DNA from: Linnemannia schmuckeri
Lineage: Eukaryota > Mortierellomycota > Mortierellomycetes > Mortierellales > Mortierellaceae
DNA length: 64,000 nt
Reading direction: 5' to 3'
NCBI GenBank assembly: GCA_029449235.1
Contig: JANATG010000014.1
Location: forward strand, 1,054,001 to 1,118,000
The position numbers and the translations under genes were made by a program. Shown one piece after another: positions 11,862 through 21,408 of this stretch (position 1 is the first letter of the stretch; the number at the start of each line of letters is the position of its first letter). The notes beneath the pieces are model-generated. The model saw only the letters and a list, made by a program, of their open reading frames with translations. It had not been told where the DNA came from and did no database searches.

Positions 11862-12329
11862 ATGATCCCTCAAGGTCAATTCAACCGCAACCCGGCTGCA
11901 TCGCCTTATCCCTCTGCGCAAGGACACCCGTTCCCGATTCCAAACCCCTTCGGTCCTCCTGCGCACTCTTTTGATCCTACTCTAAGTTACGGCCGTCGTC
12001 TTGGATCCCATGTCCCAGGACGTGGTGAAGTTTTCCCTCGATCCCCGCTATTCACCCCCAAAGATCCAAACGTCCCGGACACACCTTTCGGTTCGTTTCG
12101 ACTGAAATTGGAGCCACCCTATCCAGATGGAGACCTGTCGGAGATGTTGCTGACTCTTCTGGAGCTGATAAAAAAGAAGGAAGCTGCAGACGAGTCCCTG
12201 AAGAAGATTTGTTCTAGGCCGCTTCAGGTTTATTTCCAGATGGAGAAGGAAAGAGATCTCTTGGCCAAGGAGATTGATAGGCTGCATGCGAAGTTTCAGA
12301 AAGCACTCCATTGGAACCCTACCCAATAA
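11862..12329 (+). CDS. Proline-rich protein with helical tail, tandem family member 1
   Basis: A 155-aa protein of unknown function starting MIPQGQFN. The first ~85 residues are rich in Pro, Gly and aromatic residues and look disordered. The last ~65 residues (from PYPDGDLSEMLLTLLEL onward) are strongly helical, with heptad-like Leu/Lys/Glu spacing and an ending of the type EIDRLHAKFQKAL. Start chosen at 11862 because CAA ATG follows a pyrimidine-rich leader with a TATA-like ATAAAAG about 100 bp upstream. An upstream in-frame ATG at 11718 lies in that leader. It is the first of three similar genes in a row; promoter and protein layout match the gene at 12835. No signal peptide or membrane segment. 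Confidence 0.65.
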   Translation: MIPQGQFNRNPAASPYPSAQGHPFPIPNPFGPPAHSFDPTLSYGRRLGSHVPGRGEVFPRSPLFTPKDPNVPDTPFGSFRLKLEPPYPDGDLSEMLLTLLELIKKKEAADESLKKICSRPLQVYFQMEKERDLLAKEIDRLHAKFQKALHWNPTQ

Positions 12330-12834
12330 TATCCTTCTCACTCCTTCCTCTTAGCAGAATCGCATTTCAGAGACCAGCGCAAGAAATGAAATAAAAAAAC
12401 ACAAAACACGGTTGTAACGCTTGTATATTGAATGGATGCTTTCCGCAACTTTCGGGACGGGAAAATGAACAGAGGAAAAAGGATATTGCTTCAACGCCCT
12501 CAAAGTAACAGCGAAAAAAAAGCGGAGTGGAAAGCATAAGGCTGCTCTTTACACTTGAGCCTTGATCTGTGTAGACATACGCAGCCTTGTGCCTTGAATA
12601 GATTCTCATTCGCCCTCACCCTTTTTGGACAATTTCCACACATCTCTTGGTCTGACAGCCTTTCTTCTTTCTATTAAAATTTTTTTCTGCCTTTTTTCTT
12701 GTCTACTCGCTCCTCGTATCTCACCGCGAGCGCGACAGATAAAAAGACACGAACAATATTCTTTCTTTCACTACCACCATATCCCCCAACTCCCTTCTTC
12801 ACAAACTCTTCAATTGCTCATTCCTCACTTCAAA

Positions 12835-13188
12835 ATGTTCCCTCAAGACCACGTCGATCGCTCTCGCGTCCCGTTCTCTCCATCTTCCATGTCCACGCAA
12901 AGTGTTCCTTTCTTCACTCGACCCCCCCTCAACTTGACTCCTAGCCCTTCTCCCAAGCCTTATGACCAAAGTTGTCGCACCCGCAGAACTTGTTCCATTC
13001 CAGATGAGGAGCTGCATGCTATGTGGGAAAATCTGGAGAATTTGAGGGATCAAAGAGAGTTCTTGCTAACGGACCTGAGGACGCTTGCCGTTCCATGCGA
13101 GACAGAGATTAGGATTCTTCTATATATCAAGGTCTTAGACGACGCGATCGAAAAGCAAAATGCTAATTTCTGGAAACGCACTGTTTGA
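12835..13188 (+). CDS. Proline-rich protein with helical tail, tandem family member 2
   Basis: A 117-aa protein starting MFPQDHVDRS. It has the same layout as its upstream neighbour: a Pro/Ser/Phe-rich N-terminal half, then a helical region starting SIPDEELHAMWENLENLRD and ending DAIEKQNANFW. Its leader (12610-12834) matches that of member 1 in order and wording: CCACACATCTC, a CTGCC/CTTGCC-TTTTTTC block, a TATA-like ATAAAA, a run of CT repeats, then TCA(C)TTCAAA-ATG. Function unknown. An upstream in-frame start at 12625 lies in this leader and is not preferred. Probably a tandem duplicate of member 1 that has diverged mainly in its disordered half. Confidence 0.62.
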   Translation: MFPQDHVDRSRVPFSPSSMSTQSVPFFTRPPLNLTPSPSPKPYDQSCRTRRTCSIPDEELHAMWENLENLRDQREFLLTDLRTLAVPCETEIRILLYIKVLDDAIEKQNANFWKRTV

Positions 13189-13645
13189 CTCCGTCCCTTT
13201 TAGTTCCCTTCCTCCTTTTCTTTGTATCTTCATTGCATGAATGGATCTCCACAAGTCATGAATAATCATGGGCGAAAAACATTTCTTGCCTTATATCACT
13301 AAATGAATCTAATACGTAAGGATTAGTAGTCATCCATTTATCCAAGAATGATTGTCGTTTTAGGCTGACAAAAAAAAAGAAAAAAGGCGGGATGAAGTGC
13401 AAAGTCTGCTTTGGATGGTACCTGACTCCGGCTCCTTGTGTGTTGCACAAATTTTTAAATGCTCCTTTTTTGATCAACTGGCACAAACACGCCTGATCAG
13501 ATTCCCCTTTTTTCGCGGCTAGAAAATCACTCGCCGTTTTTTCTAATCACCTTCGTCCCTCCCTCCCTGACGCGACTATAAAAGACGCAATCTACCCAAC
13601 TCAAAAAACCCCAGGAAATATCCTATACCAAACGAAAAAAGCAGC

Positions 13646-14653
13646 ATGATTCCCACCATACCCAAAGATGTCGCCGATCGGCTTCGCGCCGCATACCCTG
13701 TCCGTACTCAAGGAGTCCCCGTCTTCAACACTTCGATTCCCTTCATTTTTCCTGGAAGCCAAGGCCCGCCTGCTCCCGTGCTTGCTCAATGGGGAAACAC
13801 GCCTTTTGTCCTCCCAAGCAACAACAGCAACAGCAACAACACACTCCCTTCTCCACCTTCACATCCCCCTGTTCCGAATCAGGTCGTTACTACTGCTACT
13901 GGGCTTCCTGCTCTCTCGCAGCCTGCAGCTACACCAACTCAGTACTGGCAGAATATAAGCGGATTTGGCGGGCAGAGAATCTCACCCACTGCCGCGCAAC
14001 TCGCTCAGAAACATCAAGCTATGCTCGCCGCTGGCTTTCCTCCGAGTGTGGTGGCTGCTACTCAAACGCAGCCTGTCGTTTTCGGTCCGCCCCGGATACT
14101 CCGGCCCCCCACTGCTGCACACCCTACCCAGGCGAACCAGCTCTCCAATGTCTGGGGTCACACTCTGATAGCTTCTGCTTATTTGAACGCGCCTACAGGT
14201 ATTTTCCAGCGTCCACTTGCGACACACCCTCCTCAAACGAACCAACCCGTAGGTGTCTTTGGCATACCTCTAAATCCGGTCGTCCCTGCTCAGACGAACC
14301 AGCCAGCTCTGCCTCCGGCTCCTGTTCCTGCACCCGCTGTTCTTGCTGCTCCTCCTCCTCTTTCTTTAGGGTCGAACCAGCAGGGGTTTCAGGGCACCGT
14401 TATTCTGAAAAAGATCCCCAGATTCGCCTCCTCGCACCCGATCCCAACTAGCGCATCGGATTGTGTCGATCCAGACGAGTTGATGCGTCAGATGCAGGGA
14501 AACCTCGAGGACTTGGAGGAAAAGTATGCGATTATGGAAGATACTCTTATGGGCGACCCAGAATATGAAAAAAAGTTGGAAGAGTGGATGGACATGATTG
14601 ACAAACAGTGGGATGAAATCTGGAGCCGTCTTTACCAGCGTCATGACCTATAG
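13646..14653 (+). CDS. Proline-rich protein with helical tail, tandem family member 3
   Basis: A 335-aa protein starting MIPTIPKDVAD. Residues ~30-260 are low-complexity, rich in Pro, Ala, Asn, Gln and Thr, with loosely repeated units of the form RP-x-A-x-H-P-x-Q-x-NQ followed by a VFG/VWG segment. The C terminus (from CVDPDELMRQMQGNLEDLEE to WDEIWSRLYQRH) is an acidic helical tail whose opening pattern, P-D-E-L-x-x-M-x-x-N-L-x-x-L, matches member 2. A short AT-rich promoter with TATAAAAG lies at 13577. No domain I recognise. It may be a scaffold or secretion-independent matrix protein, but nothing in the sequence decides this. Confidence 0.62.
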   Translation: MIPTIPKDVADRLRAAYPVRTQGVPVFNTSIPFIFPGSQGPPAPVLAQWGNTPFVLPSNNSNSNNTLPSPPSHPPVPNQVVTTATGLPALSQPAATPTQYWQNISGFGGQRISPTAAQLAQKHQAMLAAGFPPSVVAATQTQPVVFGPPRILRPPTAAHPTQANQLSNVWGHTLIASAYLNAPTGIFQRPLATHPPQTNQPVGVFGIPLNPVVPAQTNQPALPPAPVPAPAVLAAPPPLSLGSNQQGFQGTVILKKIPRFASSHPIPTSASDCVDPDELMRQMQGNLEDLEEKYAIMEDTLMGDPEYEKKLEEWMDMIDKQWDEIWSRLYQRHDL

Positions 14654-15263
14654 TTTTTTCTTTTCGTTTGCTTTGCGGTTAAGAGGGTTCACAGAAAATA
14701 AAAAAAGAAAGAAGGCAAGAAACAGTTTTTCATCGTATGAATTTTAGGTTCGTTACTCGCAATTGCCTATGATAGACATATGCGGGGTTCACGTTGGAAA
14801 TAAAAAAAAGTGCACGACAGTCTACGAACGGGTAATCTTATTCCGCTCGATTGATCGGAGCCGGACGACAAAGAGAGAGGCACCAGCTTGTTCAGACGAA
14901 CAAAAAAGAGTGATGACAAAGAAAGGGCACCACGCAATACGATCTCGATTGAGCTTTCTTTGCTCCTTTTTTGTAGACAGTATTGCTGCTCACGGACCAT
15001 CGATGGTGCAATTAGCACATCCTGACAAATGCAAAAAAAAAATAAATCAAAATGAGCAAATGAAACATGTGTATGGGTCTCACAGTCTGCCAAGTGATTT
15101 AAAGTTCGTTTGCTTGTCCCACCTTTCTCTCCCTCGCTCTTGCACACAAACGCACTCATACATATACCTCTCACTCTCACTGACATTCACTACCTGCCTC
15201 ACTCATTCCATTCACCTTCAACATCACGCCCATCCACAAAAACTGATTCCCCTCTTTTTTAAC

Positions 15264-17030
15264 ATGAACCCACTGCTGATTCCTGAGCTCATCGAGGAAG
15301 TGGCCCGGCATCTCGACCTCAGCGACATTATCCATCTCCTCACTATCAACTCCCTCTTCCACCGAGCACTCACGCCCTTTTTATTCGAAGAGCTCATAAT
15401 CGAGGACACGTGGTCTGGCAGCACCAAAAACAACATTAACCCGTTCAACGTACTAGAGGTCAGGGAGACCCTCTTCCGTCACCACCACCGTGTCCGTACT
15501 CTTCATATCCGTTCCCTCAAGTCCAGATCCTTTCAAGTCATTGCGGATCTCCCTGGACTAAACAGCCTAGCTACACTCTCAATCCGTGGTTATCTCACTA
15601 CCGAGCAGCAGTTATATCAATTGCTGACAGTCCTGGAAAAGAGCCCGAATCTACGGACGCTGTATGTGGAGAGACCACCGCCGACACAGTGGATGGAGCC
15701 GTTACTCAAGACTATCGCGAGAGCATTGCCGCGACTGCAGGAACTGGAATTGTTTATCGAGGGGCAGCCCATCGTCTCGCCACGAGTCGCCCGAGAGTTT
15801 TTTGAGACGTGTTCTTCCGAGTTGTTGTCAATGACGTTAGGACTGATGTTCTACTCGGACGACTTTGACGAGAGTGAGTACGAGCCATTGCTGCTTCCTG
15901 TGGAGGGCAGCAAGACCCACCTCAAACTCAAGTACTTTTCTCTGCGGTCTTATGTTAAGTCGGATGAGCCAAGGGTTGCGCCTGCAGTCTTATCGACCTT
16001 TCTACGAGGGTGCAAGAGTCTTGAAGTTGTCGATGACACTCTCTCCTTCAAAACCTCGAGCCTGTCATGGATCCATGCACACCCGGAAATCCTTGATGCC
16101 CTGCAGGAGGCGATGGGTGTCCGTCTGATGGCACTCGTGATGGTGAGCAGCGAGGACATACTTGAAATGGAAAACTTTGTCGCACATGAGATCGGCAACT
16201 TTGGTGGCCAACGGCGCAACGACGGAGTACAGCAAGTCTGGCACACCATTTTCCTCATGACCTGTCCGCCACCGGGGTCAGCCAGTCTACGAGCACTAGT
16301 AGATGCCTCTCGCAAGGGTCTGCAGAAACTGGTCATCTGCGATAGCGACTATGTTGTTAGTTCGGAACTCCATTCAATTCTCCATCAGGGCCATTCGCTG
16401 GGGATGTTCGACTTTGACAACTACCCTACGATTAGCGTCTCGGACTTGCTCTCGGCTCCTTGGTCCTCCCTATGGCTGACTACCCTCAAGATCAGGATCA
16501 CAGGCATTCCCCGGCCCGATGTGCAGAGGGATTATAAGAATATGCCGATACCTGCAGGGTCACCGCTGCACAGTGGAACCATGGAAGAAAGTCGAGCAAT
16601 CCAACGGCGGGTTTATTCACAGCTAGGGTTGCTAACAAATTTGAGGGTACTGGAACTAGGGACGATTGATCATCGAGGACGTCTGGTGCGAGAAATGGAT
16701 ATGAACCACGAATATGTGATGTACGATCCTATGCTTCAAGTGACAAGCCTGGAGATGACACTCGCAAGTGGACTGGACCTGTTGTCAGGATTGACGAGGC
16801 TGAGGGAGTTGAATGTTGGAACCATGGATCATCGGGTCGGGAAGAAAGAGTTGTATTGGATGCAGCGCCATTGGCCGTACTTGACGGACGTTCGAGGGTT
16901 GATGCGGACGCATGTTGAGGTTGATGGGTGGGATGGAGTCAATACCAATATTATTTCGTTGCCATTCGGGAGAGCGAGTGGATCCCACCGTGAGGTCTTG
17001 GACTGCAAACTCAGCTTCTTTGTCGAGTAG
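15264..17030 (+). CDS. F-box/LRR protein, intact
   Basis: A 588-aa protein. The N terminus (NPLLIPELIEEVARHLDLSD, then ALTPFLFEELII) is an F-box-like Skp1-binding region. The rest is an irregular LRR solenoid with alternating LxxLxL strands and helices. Near the C terminus are two motifs shared with other members in this window: SRAIQRRVYSQLGLLTNLRVLELG and HRVGKKELYWMQRHWP (split here for length). Known role of such proteins: substrate receptors of SCF ubiquitin ligases. Substrate unknown. Start at 15264 preferred over the upstream frame from 14763, because a CT- and CAC-rich leader precedes it and the F-box begins immediately after. A single exon with no break. Confidence 0.85.
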   Translation: MNPLLIPELIEEVARHLDLSDIIHLLTINSLFHRALTPFLFEELIIEDTWSGSTKNNINPFNVLEVRETLFRHHHRVRTLHIRSLKSRSFQVIADLPGLNSLATLSIRGYLTTEQQLYQLLTVLEKSPNLRTLYVERPPPTQWMEPLLKTIARALPRLQELELFIEGQPIVSPRVAREFFETCSSELLSMTLGLMFYSDDFDESEYEPLLLPVEGSKTHLKLKYFSLRSYVKSDEPRVAPAVLSTFLRGCKSLEVVDDTLSFKTSSLSWIHAHPEILDALQEAMGVRLMALVMVSSEDILEMENFVAHEIGNFGGQRRNDGVQQVWHTIFLMTCPPPGSASLRALVDASRKGLQKLVICDSDYVVSSELHSILHQGHSLGMFDFDNYPTISVSDLLSAPWSSLWLTTLKIRITGIPRPDVQRDYKNMPIPAGSPLHSGTMEESRAIQRRVYSQLGLLTNLRVLELGTIDHRGRLVREMDMNHEYVMYDPMLQVTSLEMTLASGLDLLSGLTRLRELNVGTMDHRVGKKELYWMQRHWPYLTDVRGLMRTHVEVDGWDGVNTNIISLPFGRASGSHREVLDCKLSFFVE

Positions 17031-17558
17031 AATAAACCTCCCCAGTCGAGTTGTACATGTGTACTGTGAGCAATGATTACAGTGGCTTGGTGAAAGAAAA
17101 GGCGGGAAAAGTCCCATGATCCCAGATTGCCTTAGGAGGAAAACAGCATGTTGCACTATGGTTCCTTTTTTTTTTTTTTTTTCTCATGTGGTACTAAGGA
17201 AAATGAAACTCCACTAGATGAACGTTTGGTCACAAAGGCTTTTCTGCAGCTTTTTTCAGTCTTTTTTTTTTCTCCCCTTATTTTCTCGCTTTTCTTAGCA
17301 ACCTCCCTGCTGATGTAGAATTCTCAAAGTCAAAGAGGAAAAGAAAAACATACAGACTTGAAGGCTAAATCGCTTTTGTTTGGGTTGTGAATTGATAGAA
17401 TGGATTCCGAACTGGGAAAAAAGCACATGTTGGTCTCTTGATTTTTTTGAAGGTAGGAAAAAGCGTATCAGTTATTGCTATATAAAATAAGAGTAGAATT
17501 GGCTAGGAATTTACTAGACGATCAATGGAAAGGGTGTAATTGGGTGTAATTGGTCTGA
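17031..17558. other. Intergenic, no gene seen
   Basis: AT-rich spacer between two genes whose 3' ends face each other. It holds a T run at about 17167-17182 and other homopolymers, but no frame worth calling. Confidence 0.5.
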
Positions 17559-17981
17559 TCAATTCTTTGCACCGTACACAGCAATAAAAAAGAATAGTAT
17601 CGTTGAGACAACTGACAGTGCTGTAAGTATGTTGACCTCTTTAGTAGTGCAGAGAGGATAGGCTCTGTACCAGTATGGAACGTTGAACTTTGATGTGGCA
17701 TCGCATTCCACGAGAGGACCTTTCAAAGACAATGACCAGCGCTTGGCGCAATGTCCAGCATTGACTGTGTCAAACTCTGATGGACAACTGCCGTATCCAG
17801 TCATTTTAAATGACGCAATGTCAGCATAAATGGCGAGACATACCACTGTCCAAGGCAGCAGTAGCGCTACGATTATACCCATGATACGAAGACATCTTTT
17901 AAGGCCGCTAAACTTTGAACGGCGATCAGCCACAGATTCCTCAGTTGCCATGGGATAGAAGGGTCTCTCCACTTCGGGCAT
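17559..17981 (-). CDS. Small two-helix membrane protein, 140 aa
   Basis: Start taken at 17981 (MPEVERPFYPMATEES). A short basic cytosolic segment (RRSKFSGLKRC) is followed by a hydrophobic helix (GIIVALLLPWTVVCLAIY), a ~60-residue loop with three or four cysteines (GYGSCPSEF, GHCAKRW, VECDAT, YPLCTTKE), and a second helix (ILTALSVVSTILFFFIAVYG) near the C terminus. The layout fits a small plasma-membrane or endomembrane protein with a lumenal, disulfide-bonded loop. The family is not recognised. The frame stays open upstream to 18314, but beyond about 18030 it enters a dispersed repeat, so longer starts are doubtful. An alternative ATG at 18030 would add 16 residues. Confidence 0.6.
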   Translation of the reverse strand: MPEVERPFYPMATEESVADRRSKFSGLKRCLRIMGIIVALLLPWTVVCLAIYADIASFKMTGYGSCPSEFDTVNAGHCAKRWSLSLKGPLVECDATSKFNVPYWYRAYPLCTTKEVNILTALSVVSTILFFFIAVYGAKN

Positions 17982-18044
17982 TTTGGACTTGTTGGAGAAC
18001 GGTAATATCAGGAAACCAGAGAAAAGCATGGTATTTAAACGAGA

Positions 18045-18430
18045 CAAGAAAGAACATTCAGGGTATTTAAATGAAAGAGAGGCTACTTGGTGGCTTATTG
18101 TGGCAGCTATTGGTGTAACCTTCAGAGCAGAGCGAGATTTTGGTGGCTTTGGCCGCTCTTGCGTTTGTGAGAACTGGCCGACTTTATTCTTTTTGACCCT
18201 GCACACCTTTGTTCCATTGGAGTGGACACCTTTCAGGGTTAAACAAGTAGTTTTCAAGAAGGAAGATAAACGTGGTTCTTTTATGTCGGAGTTTGTCGGG
18301 GAGTGTCTTACCAACTCATTTGGAATATTAAGGCCTTGTGTTTGTGAAAAGTAGACCTCTCTGGATCCTCGCTGCTCTCACACTCTGCGAGAATTGGACC
18401 TCCCTTTTCACTGTTCTGGTGATTGGGGCT
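18045..18430. repeat. Dispersed repeat, copy A
   Basis: A region sharing long blocks with 24335-24602: GGCAGCTATTGGTGTAACC, then TTCAGAGC-GAGCGAGATTTTGG, later CCTCGCTGCT-TCACACTCTG-GAGAATTGGAC. Copy A is longer in the middle. No coding content of its own. It could be a non-autonomous mobile element or part of a duplicated spacer; termini were not defined. Confidence 0.65.
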
Positions 18431-18928
18431 GACCGACAGGAAGAATGCAATCAGCATTGGCGTCAAATAAATTAAATAAGAGTATGAATCACACTATCGC
18501 TCTATCAGTCGCGACACTGAGTACCCCACTGTTACGCGTCCGGTCACCACGCTTCGACTATTTTTGCGGTGGTCGTTGACGTGAACGCCATCGCCATCAC
18601 TCTCAATTGTAAATACACCTTCTCTACCTTTCGTTAAACCATTTTTATATCCTCCGTTTTATTTGTCTTCCTCGCCTTCTTCTCTGTCCGCCTTTCCAGT
18701 TTCTTTGATCTGTTTGGTAAGCAATAAAGTTTCTCTTACCTCAATTAAATGATGGGAAAAGAGTCTCTAATATATGTAGATATTTCTACACTGCCACACA
18801 TCAAATCCTCCTCAAGAACTTCTAGAGTCTCTTACCTCAATTAAGTGATAGGAAAAGAGCTCTTTTAATCTATGTCGATATGTCTATCTTGGCAAACATC
18901 AACCCCTCCTCAAGAACTTCTAGAGTCT

Positions 18929-19152
18929 TGAGAAGTATGGGGTCTGTAGTCAACGAGAAGAAAGAGTTGTTTCTTTATTTTACAACACTGAGTGGTATTT
19001 AACCACGAATGTGACAAATAATCACGGAGGTGATAATAAATAACGGAAGTGGTAATTATCACGGACGTGATGATTAACCACGGAGGTGAATGCACTTCTT
19101 CGTTAAATAAAAAGACGGGGTAAAATGAAAATAAAAACCCCGTACCGCAACA
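18929..19152. mobile_element. Solo LTR of a retrotransposon
   Basis: A 224-bp segment starting TGAGAAGTATGGGG and ending CCCCGTACCGCAACA, that is, TG...CA termini. It is flanked by GTCT on both sides (18925-18928 and 19153-19156; an extra A makes the repeat AGTCT if the last base is excluded). The flanks join to restore the GAGTCTCTTACC start of a tandem unit, which gives the empty site. No coding sequence or second LTR is present, as expected for an LTR left by recombination. It holds AATAAA-like motifs and a cluster of short palindromes. Assignment to Copia or Gypsy is not possible from this sequence. Confidence 0.75.
19003..19090. promoter_or_regulatory. Palindrome cluster inside the solo LTR
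   Basis: Five spaced copies of an imperfect palindrome around A(T/C)CACGGA-GTGAT: ACCACGAATGTGAC, ATCACGGAGGTGAT, AACGGAAGTGGT, ATCACGGACGTGAT, ACCACGGAGGTGAA. Repeated dyads of this sort in an LTR are usually binding sites for a dimeric regulator. The binding protein is unknown. Confidence 0.5.
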
Positions 19153-19613
19153 GTCTCTTACCTCAATTAAGTGATAGGAAAAAAGTACCTTTAATCTATG
19201 TCGATATGTCTATCCTGGCAAACATCAATTCCTCCTCAAGAGCTTCTAGAGTCTCTTACCTCATTTAAGTGATAGAAAAAGAGTACCTCTAGACAATCTA
19301 GATATTTCTACCCTGCCACACATCAAGCCCTCCTCAAGAACTTCTCGAGTCTCCTACTTTGATCGTGGCACATGTAACGGTTAGCATATCTTAATTGGCC
19401 ATCCGGAAGATTTTTAAAGTTAGATTTCCATCCAGTAAGAAACGTTAGAACTTGGGCTGTTGTTTGAACGGTAGACAACAGAGTTGGGCCGTTGTGGTCA
19501 ACAACATTGCAAAACAAAAGGCAGGTCAAATGCAGAGCAAAGAGAAAGAGAAGGACACAAAGGGTATCCTTGATGTTGTTCCTGGGAAGGAACATAAGCA
19601 ACTCTAAAAAGTG

Positions 19614-19620
19614 TATAAAT
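19614..19620 (+). promoter_or_regulatory. TATA box of the secreted protein gene
   Basis: TATAAAT about 400 bp upstream of the ATG at 20017. A donor GTAAGC at 19784 and acceptor CGCAG ending at 19996 would place a 213-bp intron in the 5' untranslated region, which would bring the spliced leader to a normal length. Confidence 0.45.
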
Positions 19621-20016
19621 ACATCCAGGTTTGCAATCAGTCTCTCTGCTTTTTTTACCAAAAACCCCAGCATCATTTCTCCAACCACACAAGCCATTTC
19701 AAGAATCGCCACAAGCCTGTATCAAGAACGCCACAAGGGTGCCCACAGAAGATCGACATCGACCGAACAACCCTTTATTTCCTGTAAGCCTCACTATTGA
19801 TCTTTTACATTGCTTTGAGGGGCTGTAGTTTTTATCCATTGCCGACAAGCATTCATTCAAAACAAAAACGAACAATTACACATTGCCTATATGACCGCAC
19901 CACACTACAATTGGGGAATGTATTATTTTTATTGATTTTAATTTCTTTCATTTCTCTTTCCTTTCTGCTGTTCCCATAATTCAAAAACTTCCGCAGAAGA
20001 TCAAGATTGCCACAAC

Positions 20017-20517
20017 ATGGGAAAACAATACTCCTTCGGAGCGCTTAGGCCAATGTACTTGATGGTAGTGCTTCTATTACTTTGCACGAATGCCATCAAC
20101 GCCGCCAGCGTGGTCCCTGCACACTCTCCTTTTAAGGTTAGGTTTTTTGCGAACAAGTGTCTTGGCGTTGGTGGCGACTGCTACTTCTCTGTTCAGTCTG
20201 AGTCGTCAGTTATGTCGAATTATAGATCGGACGGCTCCATGTTTATGGATAATATCGTCAGAAGGGAACCTGACTGTGATGGTGTAGCCTGCTTTGATCT
20301 CATTTACACGAGCTCAGGTGTTAAAGGGCTTGTTGCATACAAAAGGGGCAACACAGCTGGGTTTGCGTCTTGTGATCTCTCGAATCATGTAGCTTTTAAA
20401 GAATGTTACACCAGTATGCAGTTGTATTTGTGCACATTGCACATAAATGATTGCCCCCCTGCTTTTAGATTGACAGCTCATGAGATTGTTAGACACGGCA
20501 CTTTTAATCCTTATTAG
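20017..20517 (+). CDS. Small secreted cysteine-rich protein, 166 aa
   Basis: Starts MGKQYSFGALRPMYLMVV. A hydrophobic signal-peptide core (LMVVLLLLCTNAINA) ends at about residue 30, after which the mature part has eight cysteines (NKCLG, GDCYF, EPDCDG, VACFD, ASCDL, KECYT, LYLCT, NDCPP), enough for four disulfides. There is no membrane anchor. Predicted to be secreted to the cell wall or medium. Family not recognised; the length and cysteine count resemble small secreted effectors or antimicrobial-type proteins, but no known motif is visible. The ATG is preceded by GATTGCCACAAC, which echoes AACGCCACAAGG in the presumed first exon. It lies next to the secreted lectin-metalloprotease pair, so this stretch carries a run of secreted products. 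Confidence 0.7.
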   Translation: MGKQYSFGALRPMYLMVVLLLLCTNAINAASVVPAHSPFKVRFFANKCLGVGGDCYFSVQSESSVMSNYRSDGSMFMDNIVRREPDCDGVACFDLIYTSSGVKGLVAYKRGNTAGFASCDLSNHVAFKECYTSMQLYLCTLHINDCPPAFRLTAHEIVRHGTFNPY

Positions 20518-21408
20518 CCGCTCTTTAAGCTTATTTAAATAAACTAGCGTAGTACTCGCGGCTTCGCTCGCAGTGTGGAGCAAGCGTGAAGTGATTAAAA
20601 AAGAGATAGTGGTCAATTGTTCAACTTTTACTGCTATTGGTGTAACCTTCAGAGCCGAGTGAGATTTTTGGACGGGATGTTAGGGAGGGTAGATAGAATG
20701 AGCAAGAGCGATGGAGAGAGTGATAGAGAGAGAAAGAGGGGAGGGGGAGAATTCGCGTCAAATAGATGAGAACAAAAATCTTCTGGGCAGCAGGGCTTCC
20801 CCGTAATTGGAAAAAAAGATATTGAGAAGGCCAAGCACAGAGCAAATGTGTCAAAGTGACAAGCACATGAAGAAGAATGGTTTACCGCAGGGTAGAAAAG
20901 AGAGAGAGCGAGAAGGCAACTGAGAAACTCCGCTCACCAATGGATTTTGCTGGATTACTTTTAATTGTACTTCAAGAGAGGGAAACCCACTTCATGTCTA
21001 ACGTGACGACCTTTACTTTCTCAGCAAATCCAAAGACAAAAAGAAAAAAAGAGCAATACATAGAACCTCAACATCCGCGTAGGAACTTGCGAGGTAGAAA
21101 CTAACTGAATGGGTGGGATGGTTGGGACGTAAAGTGGGTTTCCCATCTCGTACAACGTTTATGAGCCGTCGGACAAGTCCTCGGTGAAAAGAGACATTTT
21201 TTTGCTCAATTTTATTTAAAACGCGCAAAAGTGTTCTTGATTAGTACTTTGCACTGCCTCGTAGCGTAAAACTTTCATAGTCTTTATCTGGTCAATTATG
21301 AGGGACACCGTACAAATGTTGCAGTACACTGGCGACAGCCTTCACTCTATTCACTAACAGGCTTGCCTCCTACAGCCCTGAGAGCCCTTGTTCAACGACC
21401 GACCTGGC
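20518..21408. other. Intergenic, repeat fragments only
   Basis: Contains a short fragment of the dispersed repeat (20636-20670, TGCTATTGGTGTAACC then TTCAGAGCCGAG), purine-rich tracts (about 20690-20770 and 20880-20930), and a degenerate transposon end at 21210-21228. No gene seen. Confidence 0.5.
21210..21228. repeat. Relic of a Tc1/mariner terminal inverted repeat
   Basis: TTTTATTTAAAACGCGCAA differs by about two bases from the right end of the complete element at 27194-30090 (TTTTTATTGAAACGCGCAA). It sits just upstream of metalloprotease copy 1. A more degraded version, TTTATTTGAAAGGCGCA, sits at the equivalent place before copy 2 (24678-24694). Probably the footprint of an older insertion that predates the duplication. 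Confidence 0.5.

Larger units (their letters stand above)
18729..19346. repeat. Four ~98-bp tandem units, interrupted by an LTR
   Basis: Four related units begin at about 18729, 18825, 19153 and 19249. Each reads GAGTCTCTTACCTCAATTAA, then GTGATAGGAAAAGAG, a YTATRTMGATATKTCTA block, CACATCAA, CCTCCTCAAGAACTTCTA. Units 1 and 4 share the CTGCCACACATCAA variant, and 2 and 3 share GGCAAACATCAA, so pairs have diverged. The array is split between units 2 and 3 by a 224-bp LTR-like insertion. Confidence 0.85.

Noticed and set aside
14763..15263. N-terminal extension of the F-box/LRR protein at 15264
   Set aside because: It covers a CT- and CAC-rich leader, and the F-box begins directly after the ATG at 15264.
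17982..18314. Longer N terminus for the two-helix membrane protein
   Set aside because: The added sequence lies mostly in a dispersed repeat also found at 24335-24602, so the open frame is probably chance.
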